Assembly: GCA_000431535.1 (NCBI GenBank)
Contig: HF991806.1
Coordinates: forward strand, 9,693 to 67,776
Direction of reading: 5' to 3'
Origin: Clostridium sp. CAG:678
Lineage (GTDB): Bacteria; Bacillota; Clostridia; Oscillospirales; Acutalibacteraceae
Length of the DNA stretch: 58,084 nt
Shown here: piece after piece, positions 41,582 to 50,842 of the stretch
Numbering within the stretch: the first letter of the stretch is position 1
Layout: each line of letters opens with the position of its first letter
The notes under the pieces: generated by a model
What the model saw: only the letters and a program-made list of their open reading frames with translations
What the model was told of the DNA's origin: nothing
Database searches by the model: none
Translations under genes and position numbers: made by a program

Positions 41582-43048
41582 ATGGAACTTTATGAAATGA
41601 CGGCGCTGGAGATCGCGCAGAAAATTCAAAGCAGGGAAATCTCCTGCGAGGACGCTGTTGCGTCCGTTGCAAAACGCATAGAGGAAAAAGACGGCGCTTA
41701 CAATTGCTATACGGCGTTTGATAAGGATGCCGCTTTGGAAAAGGCAAGAGCCGCGCAAAAAAAGATAGACAGCGGCGATGCAAATTCCCCTCTTGCCGGC
41801 GTTCCTGTTGCAATTAAGGATAATATTTGCACAAAGGGTGAGATCACTTCCTGCGCTTCCAAAATGCTTTATAATTTTAAACCGCCCTATGATGCCACTG
41901 TTGTCAAAAAACTGACGGCAGCCGGCATGATCCCGTGCGGCAAAGTGAATATGGACGAGTTTGCCATGGGCTCCACTACGGAAACTTCCTATTACGGCGC
42001 CACCAAAAACCCGTGGGATACCAATAAGGTGCCCGGCGGATCTTCCGGCGGCGCGGCGGCGGCCGTGGCGGCGCGTGAAAGCGTGATTGCGCTCGGCTCC
42101 GATACAGGCGGCTCCATCCGCCAGCCCTGTTCTTTCTGCGGCGTTACGGGTCTTAAACCCACTTATGGCTCTGTTTCCAGATACGGGTTGATCGCGTATG
42201 CCTCTTCTCTTGATCAGATCGGGCCGATCGCCAAGACGGCGCTTGACGCGGCGGCGCTTTTCTCCGTGATCTGCGGAAAAGATGAAAAAGACGGCACTTC
42301 GGCGGACCCGAATCCGTTCACGCTGGATGAGATCAAAAATACCGCGGATCTGAAAGGCAAAAAGGTAGGTATTCCGTCCGATTTCTTCGGCGAGGGGATT
42401 AGCGAGGACGTTGCCAAAAGCGTGATGCAGGCGGCGGAAACGCTACGGTCTCTCGGCGCAGAGGTGGAGGAATTCGCCATGCCGATCGTAGAATACGCGA
42501 TTCCCACTTATTATATTATTGCATGCGCGGAGGCGTGCTCAAACCTCTCCCGTTTTGACGGCATTAAATACGGCTACAAATCGCCGGATGCGCACAGCCT
42601 GCGCGAAGTTTATTTCAAATCCAGATCCGAAGGCTTCGGCATGGAGGTCAAAAAGCGCATTATGCTGGGTAACTTTGTGCTTTCCAGCGGTTATTTTGAC
42701 GCTTATTATAATAAGGCGTTAAAGGCAAAAGGGCTGATTGTAAAGGCGTTTAATGAGGCGTTTCAGAAATATGATTTTCTGCTTGGCCCGGTTGCGCCCA
42801 CCACGGCGCTTACCATGGGCGAAGGCTTAAGCGATCCGCTTGCCATGTATCTCGGCGATATTTATACCGTTATGATTAATATTGCGGGTCTGCCTTCCCT
42901 TGCTTTGCCGTGCGGATTTGACGGCAGCGGTATGCCCGTTGGCATGCAGCTGATCGGCAGACCGTTTGATGAAAAAACAATCCTTGCCGCCGGCAATGCG
43001 TATCAGAATATTACAGACTATCACACCAAAAAGCCGGCAGGCGTTTAA
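41582..43048 (+). CDS. gatA: Asp/Glu-tRNA amidotransferase subunit A
   Basis: A 488-residue amidase-signature protein. The Ser-cisSer-Lys triad is visible: VAIKDNICT (Lys), PGGSSGGAAAAVA (cis-Ser region) and GSDTGGSIRQP (Ser nucleophile). It takes ammonia from glutamine and delivers it to GatB. It is followed by gatB after 12 bases behind AAGGAGG. Confidence 0.97.
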   Translation: MELYEMTALEIAQKIQSREISCEDAVASVAKRIEEKDGAYNCYTAFDKDAALEKARAAQKKIDSGDANSPLAGVPVAIKDNICTKGEITSCASKMLYNFKPPYDATVVKKLTAAGMIPCGKVNMDEFAMGSTTETSYYGATKNPWDTNKVPGGSSGGAAAAVAARESVIALGSDTGGSIRQPCSFCGVTGLKPTYGSVSRYGLIAYASSLDQIGPIAKTALDAAALFSVICGKDEKDGTSADPNPFTLDEIKNTADLKGKKVGIPSDFFGEGISEDVAKSVMQAAETLRSLGAEVEEFAMPIVEYAIPTYYIIACAEACSNLSRFDGIKYGYKSPDAHSLREVYFKSRSEGFGMEVKKRIMLGNFVLSSGYFDAYYNKALKAKGLIVKAFNEAFQKYDFLLGPVAPTTALTMGEGLSDPLAMYLGDIYTVMINIAGLPSLALPCGFDGSGMPVGMQLIGRPFDEKTILAAGNAYQNITDYHTKKPAGV

Positions 43049-43060
43049 GGAGGCGGAAAC

Positions 43061-44494
43061 ATGGAATTTTCAACGGTTTGCGGACTGGAAGTCCACACAG
43101 AACTTGCAACGAAAACAAAGATCTTCTGCTCCTGCTCCACTGAATTCGGCGGCGAGCCGAATACCCACGTTTGTGAGATCTGTTCCGGCATGCCCGGCAC
43201 GCTTCCGGTTCTGAATGAAAAAGTGCTTGAATTCGCGGTCAGAACAGGTTTGGCAACAAACTGCGAGATCACGATGAATAATAAGTTTGACAGAAAGAAT
43301 TATTTTTACCCCGATCTGCCAAAGGCTTATCAGATCAGCCAGCTTTATCTGCCCATATGCAGAAACGGCTATATTGAGATCGATGACAGCATTAACGGCG
43401 GTAAAAAGAAAGTCCGGATCCATGAGATCCATATGGAGGAAGACGCAGGCAAACTGATCCACGATGAGTGGAACGACTGTACGCTTGTCAATTTCAACCG
43501 CTGCGGCGTGCCGCTTTTGGAGATCGTTTCTGAGCCGGATATTGCCTCTGCGGACGAGGCTGTGCAGTATGTTGAAAAACTCAGGGATATCCTGCAGTTC
43601 TGCGGTGTGTCAGACTGTAAAATGCAGGAGGGTTCCCTGCGTGCCGATGTAAACGTTTCCGTTATGGAAAAGGGTTCGGATCAACTCGGCACCAGAACGG
43701 AAATGAAAAATATCAATTCTTTCAAGGCGATCCATAATGCCATTGAAAGTGAGGCGCGCCGCCAGCAGGAGATCATTGAAGACGGCGGCAAAGTTGTTCA
43801 GGAAACCAGAAGATGGGATGACGCCAAGGGCGAATCCCACGCTATGCGCAGCAAGGAAGACGCGCAGGATTATAAATATTTTCCGGATCCGGATATTCCG
43901 CCCGTCTGCCTTACGGAGGAATATGTTGAAAAGATTCGGAAAACACTGCCTGAGCTTCCGGACGCGAAAAAGGAGCGTTATACGACGCAGCTTGGCCTTT
44001 CCGAATATGATACTTCCATGATCTGTTCCAGCATTTATTATGTGCGCCTGTTTGAAAGAACGGTTGAGATCACCGGCAATCCCAAAGACAGCGCCAACTG
44101 GATCATGGGCGAGTTGATGAAGATGCTTAACGATACGCAGACCCTGCCGGAAAATATGCATTTCAGGCAGGATTCCTTAGGCGAGATCATCAATCTGTTA
44201 AATTCCAATAAGATCAGCCGTGATTCCGCGAAAAAAGTTTTTAAGGCTGTTTTTGAGGAAGATGTGATCCCCGCCGATTATGTAAAAGCGCATAATATGG
44301 AAGTGCTTTCGGATACCGGCGCAATCCGATCCGTTGTGGAGGAAGTGATCGCGGGCAACCAGAAAGCGGTGGAGGAATATAAAGGCGGCAAATCCCAGTC
44401 GTTCAACTTCCTGATCGGCCAGTGCATGCGCGCGTTAAAAGGCAAAGCGCCTGCGGCGGAAGTTACAAAGATCCTCAAAGAGATCCTTGGCTGA
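43061..44494 (+). CDS. gatB: Asp/Glu-tRNA amidotransferase subunit B
   Basis: A 477-residue GatB. The catalytic cradle has VCGLEVHTELATKTKIFCSC, KNYFYPDLPKAYQISQL, IHMEEDAGKL and NRCGVPLLEIVSEPDI; the tail domain (about 410-477) is the YqeY-like helical unit. It activates the side-chain carboxylate of Asp- or Glu-tRNA and adds ammonia. With aspS, gatC and gatA it forms one functional group for indirect Asn-tRNA (and Gln-tRNA) formation. Confidence 0.97.
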   Translation: MEFSTVCGLEVHTELATKTKIFCSCSTEFGGEPNTHVCEICSGMPGTLPVLNEKVLEFAVRTGLATNCEITMNNKFDRKNYFYPDLPKAYQISQLYLPICRNGYIEIDDSINGGKKKVRIHEIHMEEDAGKLIHDEWNDCTLVNFNRCGVPLLEIVSEPDIASADEAVQYVEKLRDILQFCGVSDCKMQEGSLRADVNVSVMEKGSDQLGTRTEMKNINSFKAIHNAIESEARRQQEIIEDGGKVVQETRRWDDAKGESHAMRSKEDAQDYKYFPDPDIPPVCLTEEYVEKIRKTLPELPDAKKERYTTQLGLSEYDTSMICSSIYYVRLFERTVEITGNPKDSANWIMGELMKMLNDTQTLPENMHFRQDSLGEIINLLNSNKISRDSAKKVFKAVFEEDVIPADYVKAHNMEVLSDTGAIRSVVEEVIAGNQKAVEEYKGGKSQSFNFLIGQCMRALKGKAPAAEVTKILKEILG

Positions 44495-44672
44495 CCGTAA
44501 GCGGTTAAGCGAATGAGAACGGCGTGCTGCGCCGCTGATCTGAAGTTTTTCAGATATAGAAAATAGTTATAAACGGCTATTCAAAATAAGTATTTGCTAT
44601 AGATGCCCTTTGGTGTTAAACTGATGTTGCGGTGGAAAGCCGCCTGTCAGTTTAACATTAAGGGGTGTTTTT

Positions 44673-45755
44673 ATGAAAAAACGGGTTGCGGCATGTTTTA
44701 TTTTGGTAATGCTCTTTTCGCTTTGTGCCTGCGCAAGGCAAAATGTAAACAGCACTGAACCACTAACATCCGGCACAACGGTTTCTACAACCGCCGCGCC
44801 GCCTGCCTGGCAGTGGCAAAAGGACAGCCCGCAAAATCAGGGCGTAGATCCCGCTGTTCTGAATGATGTGCACGAAACGTTTGATTCCTTTCCGCTTCTT
44901 TCCTCCGTTATTGTAAGAAACGGTTATATCGTGGATGAATACTATAAGGATGGGTATGACGAAAACAGCGTATTTGTGCTGAATTCCGCTTCTAAAAGCG
45001 TTACGAGCGCGCTGATCGGTATCGCTGTGGATATGGGGCTGATTGAAAGTGTGGATGTTCCGATCTCAACTTATTTTCCCCAAGTGCTTGAAAACGGAGG
45101 ATATTGGGCGGGGATTACGATCCGCCATCTGCTTACCCACACTTCGGGCATCGATATGAGCGATACCGCAGATTGGTATGACTGGCGTTCTTCGGCAAAC
45201 TGGGTGCAGTACATTCTGGATCGTTCGGTCACTTCCCGGCCCGGTACCGTTTTTAACTATTCCACGGGCAATACGCATCTTTTAAGCGCGATCCTGCAGC
45301 AGGCTTCGGGAATGACTTTGGAGGAATTCGGCAAACGATATCTGTTTGATCCGATGGAAATGAACAGCGCAAGCGTTTCTGCGGATGCGCAGGGCATTTC
45401 GGACGGCGGTAACGGCGTTTCCATGAATATTTATGATATGGCAAAATTCGGCATGCTGTATTTAAACGGCGGCGAATGGCAGGGCAGTCAGCTGGTTTCG
45501 CGGGACTGGGTCACACAGTCTACAACCGTTCAGTTTGAACGTGATTCCGGCTCCGCCGATTACGGCTACCAGTGGTGGGTGCGCACCTTTGGGGATCACG
45601 ATTACCCGGCATATTTTGCACAGGGGCACGCGGGTCAGTATATCTTTGTTGTTCCGGATCTTCAGCTTGTTATCGCTATGACAAGCAATTATGAGGGCGC
45701 CACAAGTATTTACTGGCGCATGGTAAACCAGATCGTAAATGCCTGTTCTGAATAG
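44673..45755 (+). CDS. Beta-lactamase-fold serine hydrolase, lipoprotein
   Basis: A 360-residue protein: signal peptide with lipobox FSLCAC, a Ser/Thr-rich linker to about 45, then a class C beta-lactamase/D-peptidase-type domain. The catalytic SASK (S-x-x-K), YSTGN (Y-x-S/T) and QGHAGQY (HxG) motifs are all present. Such proteins are mostly esterases or D-amino-peptidases acting outside the membrane; antibiotic resistance should not be assumed. It stands alone with the gene start close to AAGGGGTG. Confidence 0.88.
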   Translation: MKKRVAACFILVMLFSLCACARQNVNSTEPLTSGTTVSTTAAPPAWQWQKDSPQNQGVDPAVLNDVHETFDSFPLLSSVIVRNGYIVDEYYKDGYDENSVFVLNSASKSVTSALIGIAVDMGLIESVDVPISTYFPQVLENGGYWAGITIRHLLTHTSGIDMSDTADWYDWRSSANWVQYILDRSVTSRPGTVFNYSTGNTHLLSAILQQASGMTLEEFGKRYLFDPMEMNSASVSADAQGISDGGNGVSMNIYDMAKFGMLYLNGGEWQGSQLVSRDWVTQSTTVQFERDSGSADYGYQWWVRTFGDHDYPAYFAQGHAGQYIFVVPDLQLVIAMTSNYEGATSIYWRMVNQIVNACSE

Positions 45756-45816
45756 AACAAATTATAAAAGGTTAATGATCAGGCATAGCATAGAATGAGT
45801 ATAAGGAGGACCAAGT

Positions 45817-46674
45817 TTGAAAACATTTGAGAATGAGCAATTTGATGAAGAACGCGCGCTTTACGGCAGCGACGGCGTTGTACTTAAAAATTGTGCGTTT
45901 GACGGCCCTGCGGACGGCGAGAGCGCACTGAAAGAGAGCAAAAATGTGGAGGTGTATCATACGTTTTGCAACCTTCGCTATCCTTTCTGGCATGATGAAA
46001 ATCTAAAAATCGATTCCTGCGATATGACGGAACTTTGCCGCGCGGCGCTCTGGTATTCGAACGGCATCGAGATCCGCTCCACAAAACTGCACGGCATTAA
46101 AGCGCTTCGGGAATGCAGCAATGTCAATATGGAAAACTGCGATATCGTTTCTCCCGAATTTGGCTGGTCTGTAAAAAATATAAATATGAAAAACTGCGCG
46201 GCGCAGTCCGAGTATTTTATGATGCGCAGTGAGAATCTGCATTTTACAAATGTGGATTTCAAAGGCAAATATTCTTTCCAGTATATCAAAGACGCCGTGT
46301 TTGAGGACTGCAGTTTTGATACGAAGGATGCGTTTTGGCATTCGCATAATGTAACGGTGAAAAACAGCCTTGTAAAAGGGGAGTATCTTGCGTGGTACTC
46401 GGAAAATTTAACGCTGATCAACTGCAAGATCATCGGCACGCAGCCGTTTTGCTACTGCAAAGGTCTGAAACTCGTGAATTGCGAGATGATCGATACCGAT
46501 CTCTGCTTTGAAAGATCGGATGTGGAGGCGGAGATCACAACGCCTGTTATAAGCATTAAAAACCCGTATTCCGGCAAGATCAGTGTGCCGGCGGTGGATG
46601 AAGTGATCCTTGACGATGAAAACGCAAAAGCGCAGATCACCGTTACCGGCAGCATTGAAACGGTCTGTGCCTGA
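45817..46674 (+). CDS. DUF3737 right-handed beta-helix protein
   Basis: A 285-residue protein with regular repeats such as NVNMENCDIVSPEFGWSVKN and NLTLINCKIIGTQPFCYCKG, about 20-22 residues each, that would fold as a right-handed beta-helix. This matches the DUF3737 family of Firmicutes. Function is unknown; a carbohydrate-related role is only a possibility. TTG at 45817 is the start because AAGGAGGA (45803-45810) is well spaced and no ATG is near. Confidence 0.85.
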   Translation: MKTFENEQFDEERALYGSDGVVLKNCAFDGPADGESALKESKNVEVYHTFCNLRYPFWHDENLKIDSCDMTELCRAALWYSNGIEIRSTKLHGIKALRECSNVNMENCDIVSPEFGWSVKNINMKNCAAQSEYFMMRSENLHFTNVDFKGKYSFQYIKDAVFEDCSFDTKDAFWHSHNVTVKNSLVKGEYLAWYSENLTLINCKIIGTQPFCYCKGLKLVNCEMIDTDLCFERSDVEAEITTPVISIKNPYSGKISVPAVDEVILDDENAKAQITVTGSIETVCA

Positions 46675-46698
46675 ATACAGCAAGCGTATCTGGAATCT

Positions 46699-48045
46699 AT
46701 GAATCAAAGTAAATTAGTAAATCGAGGAAACGGCAGGCTTTTAAAAACACTGATCTTTCTCTCGTTTCCAACTGTAATAGAGCAGATCCTGTCCACACTG
46801 CTGCAGTATGTGGATACGGCAATGGTGGGCAGGCTCGGTGAGCAGGCAACGGCGTCCGTAAGCATCACCACCAATGTAACATGGCTTGTAAACAGCGCTC
46901 CGTCCGCGATCGGCACGGCAGCGCTTGTTCTTATATCCAAAGCTTACGGCGCCGGGGATACAGAGCAGGTCAGAAAACTCTGCCGCCAAGCGTTTCTTCT
47001 TGCCGTAGGCGCGGGGATCGTTCTGGGCGCCGCGTCGGTGGCGCTCAGCCCGTTTATTCCCGTCTGGATGGGTGCGGAGCCGGCAATATGCCCCACGGCT
47101 TCACGTTATTTCTTCATCATCAGCCTGCCGCTTGTGTTCCGCTCGGTTTCGTCTGTTATGGGGTATGCCCTGCGTGCGGTGCGAAACACTAAGACGCCTA
47201 TGATCATAAGCGCCGCCGCGAACGGGCTGAATATCGTGATGAACTATCTTTTGATCTATACCTTTGAACTTGGTGTAGAGGGCGCGGCAGTCGCGTCTGC
47301 GCTTTCCTATGCGCTTTCGGGCATTTTAATGCTCTGTTCCTGCCATAAAAACAAGGATTTGAAATGGCGCCTTGCCAAAACACGGGCGGATCAGGCTGTG
47401 CTCAAAGAATATGCGGGCGTGGGTCTGCCCGTGTTTGGCAGCAGCGTTGCCTCCTGCCTTGGCTATGTTGTTTTTGCAAGTCTCGTTTCCGGTATGGGCA
47501 CAACGGTTTTTGCCGCGCATTCGATTGCCGTAACCGCAGAGGAAATCTTTTATGTTCCGGGTTACGGGCTGCGCTCCGCCGCCTCCACGCTTGTGGGCAA
47601 CGCAAGGGGAGAGCGCAATGCGCAAAAATTAAAGGCAGTCAGCCGGCTCAGCGTGGTTCTGACCGTTGCCGTTATGGTTTTAAGCGGCATTCTGCTCTAT
47701 TTTGGCTCCACATTGCTGATGCGCCTGTTTACACCAAGCGAACGTGTGGTTGAACTCGGTTCCGCCATGCTGAAGATCGTGGCGTTTTCAGAGCCGTTTT
47801 TTGGGCTGATGGTGGTGCTGGAGGGTATATTTTACGGCCTTGGCCGCACGGGTTACGCCTTTTTTGTGGAAACGGCAGGTATGTGGGCGGTCAGGATCCT
47901 GTTCACGTTTCTGTGTGTTCGCGTTTGGGGGCTTGGCCTTAATGCGGTCTGGTATTGCATGATTGCAGATAATATTTGCAAAGCACTTTTATTTGCCCTT
48001 CCGTTTTTTATAAAAAAGAAACGTCGCAGTCTTTTAACCGTGTAA
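46699..48045 (+). CDS. MATE family efflux transporter
   Basis: A 448-residue protein with 12 membrane segments. N-terminal LIFLSFPTVIEQILSTLLQY, VDTAMVGRLGEQATASVSIT and the second-half repeat with VFAAHSIAVTAEEIFYVPGY mark the NorM/DinF type MATE family. It expels cationic drugs or metabolites with Na+ or H+. It is 24 bases after the DUF3737 gene and may be co-transcribed, although no ribosome site stands out. Confidence 0.93.
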   Translation: MNQSKLVNRGNGRLLKTLIFLSFPTVIEQILSTLLQYVDTAMVGRLGEQATASVSITTNVTWLVNSAPSAIGTAALVLISKAYGAGDTEQVRKLCRQAFLLAVGAGIVLGAASVALSPFIPVWMGAEPAICPTASRYFFIISLPLVFRSVSSVMGYALRAVRNTKTPMIISAAANGLNIVMNYLLIYTFELGVEGAAVASALSYALSGILMLCSCHKNKDLKWRLAKTRADQAVLKEYAGVGLPVFGSSVASCLGYVVFASLVSGMGTTVFAAHSIAVTAEEIFYVPGYGLRSAASTLVGNARGERNAQKLKAVSRLSVVLTVAVMVLSGILLYFGSTLLMRLFTPSERVVELGSAMLKIVAFSEPFFGLMVVLEGIFYGLGRTGYAFFVETAGMWAVRILFTFLCVRVWGLGLNAVWYCMIADNICKALLFALPFFIKKKRRSLLTV

Positions 48046-48087
48046 TATTTTAACCGTGTAATATAATTTAATCCTGTATTCTGTTTG

Positions 48088-48118
48088 CGGCTTTGCCATT
48101 CGGCAGAGCCGTTTTTTT
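48088..48118 (+). terminator. Intrinsic terminator after the MATE gene
   Basis: CGGCTTTGCC and GGCAGAGCCG arms with a short loop and seven T. Confidence 0.87.
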
Positions 48119-48251
48119 CTTTATTTCACAAACACAACATACAAAAATCGGAAATTTAGACCACTGAATCGGAAATTCAATTCGCATATTGATTAAAAAA
48201 CAGACCGCTTTTTTGGGCATTTAGAGAATAGTTTGCGTTTCGGCGCAGTGT

Positions 48252-48257
48252 TATAAT
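48252..48257 (+). promoter_or_regulatory. Probable -10 element for the GPH transporter gene
   Basis: A consensus TATAAT 35 bases before the start. No convincing -35 hexamer is at the right distance, so the promoter may need an activator, as is common for sugar transport genes. Confidence 0.5.
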
Positions 48258-48291
48258 ATAAATAGGCTTTTATAGTAAGGAGGGGTGAATT

Positions 48292-50751
48292 TTGAATGTA
48301 GACAAAATTCGCAAATTCGTTTCAGACGCCCGGGTGTACTGGAACCATCCCATGCCCGGCAGATATATGCCGTTTAAGGAGATTACGGCATATTCGGTAG
48401 GCGGAATCGGTATGTATTTCCTGATCTACTGTATTCAGCAGTTAACGCTCAGCACAACAAATCTGATCATCGGCAATGCCATCGGCATAGAGCCGAATTT
48501 TATGTATCTGCTGTATGCCGTCTCCATTATTATTTCGTTCCCTGCAACCGCGATCCGTGCAAATATTATTGATAACGCCCGCGGTAAGCAGGGTAAATAC
48601 AGACCTTATATGCTGTATATGGCGTTTCCAACCGCTGCAATCGTGATCGGTATGGTCATGGTGCCGTATGAAAAGATCGAAAGCCAAATCATCAAAGGCA
48701 TTATCGTGCTTCTGTTCAATATCGGCATCCAGTTCTTTTATATGTTTTTCTATGAGGCATATGAAAACCTGATCATGGTGCTTTCGCCGGATACGCAGGA
48801 AAGGGCGGATGTTTTAACAATCAAATCCGTAGTGTATTCTCTTGCACCGTCCATCGCAACGGCGGTTCTGCCGCTCGTTGCGTCCTTGGTAACGGAGGAC
48901 GGCTCTATTACCGATATGAATGTGTATAGGGTGCTTTATCCGCCGTTTGCCGTTATCGGCATTATCTGTTCCGTTTATATTTACGCCAATACGCAGGAAA
49001 AGATCGTGCAGGCGAAAACCCATGTTATCCGTATTAAATTCTGGGATGCGCTCAAGGCAGTGGCAAAAAACAAACTGTTCTGGGTCATTTCCCTTGCCGG
49101 CTGGGTGGGATTTCTGGAAACCACTTACGGCCAGATGATCAACTGGTGCTATGAATACCACAGCAAGGGCGATATTTCCGCCGGCGCGTTCAGCTTTCTC
49201 GGTCTTTTCGTCGGCAACGCAAGCCTTTGGGGCATGCTCGCCGCTCCGTTCGCAATCCGCAAATGGGGCAAGAAAAAGGTCGTTATCGTAACGAATATTT
49301 TAAACGCCATATTTCTATCGCTGCTCTATCCCGTTGTCCGGTCAGAACCGGAAAATATGATCTGGGCAATCGCCGTTGTTCTGTTTATGAATTATCTGAT
49401 GACCTCGTTCGGTGTTATACTGACCCCGGCAATGAATGCAGATATGCGTGATTATCAGCAGTACATAACCGGTGAGCGGATTGACGGCATGTTCTCCACC
49501 GTTGGTCTGATCGGAACAGTCGTAACGCTTGCAACCAGCAGTGTGGTTCCGTCCGTATACCAAAGCATGGGTATCAACGATACCGTGCTTAAGGAGCGCA
49601 TGGGCGAGATTGTGGAGATCACCGGAAAAACGGCTGCGGATATGAGCCAGTCACCGTATAACGTTTTGTATCTGCCGGATATTTTTAAGGAAGTTTTCAC
49701 AGTTATCGTTATTCTTTCCGTTGTCGGCGCGGTGATGAATGTTATACCGTATTTCTTTTATGATATGACGGAGATCCGCCAGCGGGGCATCATTAAGGTG
49801 CTCAGAGTGCGCGCTCTGTTTGAGGATTACGGAAACCATGTTCTCAGAGACCGTGATATTGTGGAAACGATCGATATGATCGAGGAATCCGCGCAGTTTG
49901 AAAACGCGCAGCCGAAAGATCTGAAAAAGATGAAAGCCGCAATCAAATCCGCTCCAACAAAACAGGCAAGAAAGGATGCCAGAAAATTATACAAGGGCGC
50001 TGCAGAGTATAATGATACGATCGAGATCTCCAAGATCGTTATGGAGGAAATGAGAAAATTTGATACGGAAGAGTGGAAGTTTAAACTCAAGGAGGCGCAG
50101 CAGCTTGCCGCCGCCGGGCTGGACGGCTTAACTGCCGATTCTTATGAAAAACTGCAGAGCATTCTTGCAAAGGCAAAGGCAATGCCGAAAGAAACCAAAC
50201 TGCAAAAAGAAGAGCGTTCTTCCGCAATCGAATCCGCCAAAAACAGGATCTACAGCAAAAAGATCATTGAGAAAAAGCACGGCGGCCATATAGAGGCGTT
50301 TGATACTTCCGTGTTTGAATCCCTGTTTGAAAAGGAAGATGCAAATCTGGAGGCGCGCACCGGGCTGGAAGAGCAGATCAAGCAGGCAAAGAAGTCAAAA
50401 AATGCCGCAGAAGTGCAAAACTTAAAGGCACAGCGTGAGCGGCTTAAAAAAGAGAAAAAAGAGATTGACGCCGAGATCAAAAAGGCAACGGACGACAACT
50501 CTTATTACAACAAACTTGCCAAGCCTTATATCGATGCCGTAAAACTGGTTAAGCAGGCGGAAAATTACCGCCATTACGAAGATATTAAAGCGCTTTATGA
50601 TGACGCCAAAAGCAGAGCGCAGGAAGAGGCACGGCTGGAAGAGGAAAAAGAAAAAGCCTTAAAAGAAGAGCAAAAGGCAATGAAAGAAAAACTCAAAGCC
50701 GAAAGGGCCAGAAAAAAGCAGGAAAAGCACGATAAAAAGAATGACCGCTGA
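48292..50751 (+). CDS. GPH-family sugar transporter with long cytosolic coiled-coil tail
   Basis: An 819-residue protein. Residues 1 to about 495 are an MFS/GPH sugar:cation symporter: 12 membrane segments, IDNARGKQGKYRPYML (the typical loop 2-3), and an MNADMRDYQQYITGER segment near 380. After the last helix some 320 residues follow that are highly charged and helical (EEEKEKALKEEQKAMKEKLK). The tail has no domain that I recognise; it is longer than any EIIA-like extension. TTG 48292 with AAGGAGGGGTG is the likely start. The GH13_31 gene downstream suggests an alpha-glucoside as cargo. Confidence 0.85.
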   Translation: MNVDKIRKFVSDARVYWNHPMPGRYMPFKEITAYSVGGIGMYFLIYCIQQLTLSTTNLIIGNAIGIEPNFMYLLYAVSIIISFPATAIRANIIDNARGKQGKYRPYMLYMAFPTAAIVIGMVMVPYEKIESQIIKGIIVLLFNIGIQFFYMFFYEAYENLIMVLSPDTQERADVLTIKSVVYSLAPSIATAVLPLVASLVTEDGSITDMNVYRVLYPPFAVIGIICSVYIYANTQEKIVQAKTHVIRIKFWDALKAVAKNKLFWVISLAGWVGFLETTYGQMINWCYEYHSKGDISAGAFSFLGLFVGNASLWGMLAAPFAIRKWGKKKVVIVTNILNAIFLSLLYPVVRSEPENMIWAIAVVLFMNYLMTSFGVILTPAMNADMRDYQQYITGERIDGMFSTVGLIGTVVTLATSSVVPSVYQSMGINDTVLKERMGEIVEITGKTAADMSQSPYNVLYLPDIFKEVFTVIVILSVVGAVMNVIPYFFYDMTEIRQRGIIKVLRVRALFEDYGNHVLRDRDIVETIDMIEESAQFENAQPKDLKKMKAAIKSAPTKQARKDARKLYKGAAEYNDTIEISKIVMEEMRKFDTEEWKFKLKEAQQLAAAGLDGLTADSYEKLQSILAKAKAMPKETKLQKEERSSAIESAKNRIYSKKIIEKKHGGHIEAFDTSVFESLFEKEDANLEARTGLEEQIKQAKKSKNAAEVQNLKAQRERLKKEKKEIDAEIKKATDDNSYYNKLAKPYIDAVKLVKQAENYRHYEDIKALYDDAKSRAQEEARLEEEKEKALKEEQKAMKEKLKAERARKKQEKHDKKNDR

Positions 50752-50793
50752 TCCCTTTGCACTTAAGAGATTCGATTTATTTCGGATTATCGG

Positions 50794-50822
50794 TTGTTCT
50801 GCCGGGATTTGTTTGCTATAAT
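50794..50822 (+). promoter_or_regulatory. Sigma-A promoter of the GH13_31 gene
   Basis: TTGTTC at 50794-50799, 17-base spacer, TATAAT at 50817-50822, 20 bases before the ATG. The gene thus has its own promoter besides any read-through from the transporter. Confidence 0.75.
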
Positions 50823-50842
50823 TATCTTAAGGGGTGAATTTT

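Noticed and set aside
44673-45755. Antibiotic-resistance beta-lactamase
   Set aside because: It has the SxxK/YxS(T)/HxG pattern, but the lipoprotein form and sequence style are those of the broad esterase/D-peptidase group; resistance is not supported.
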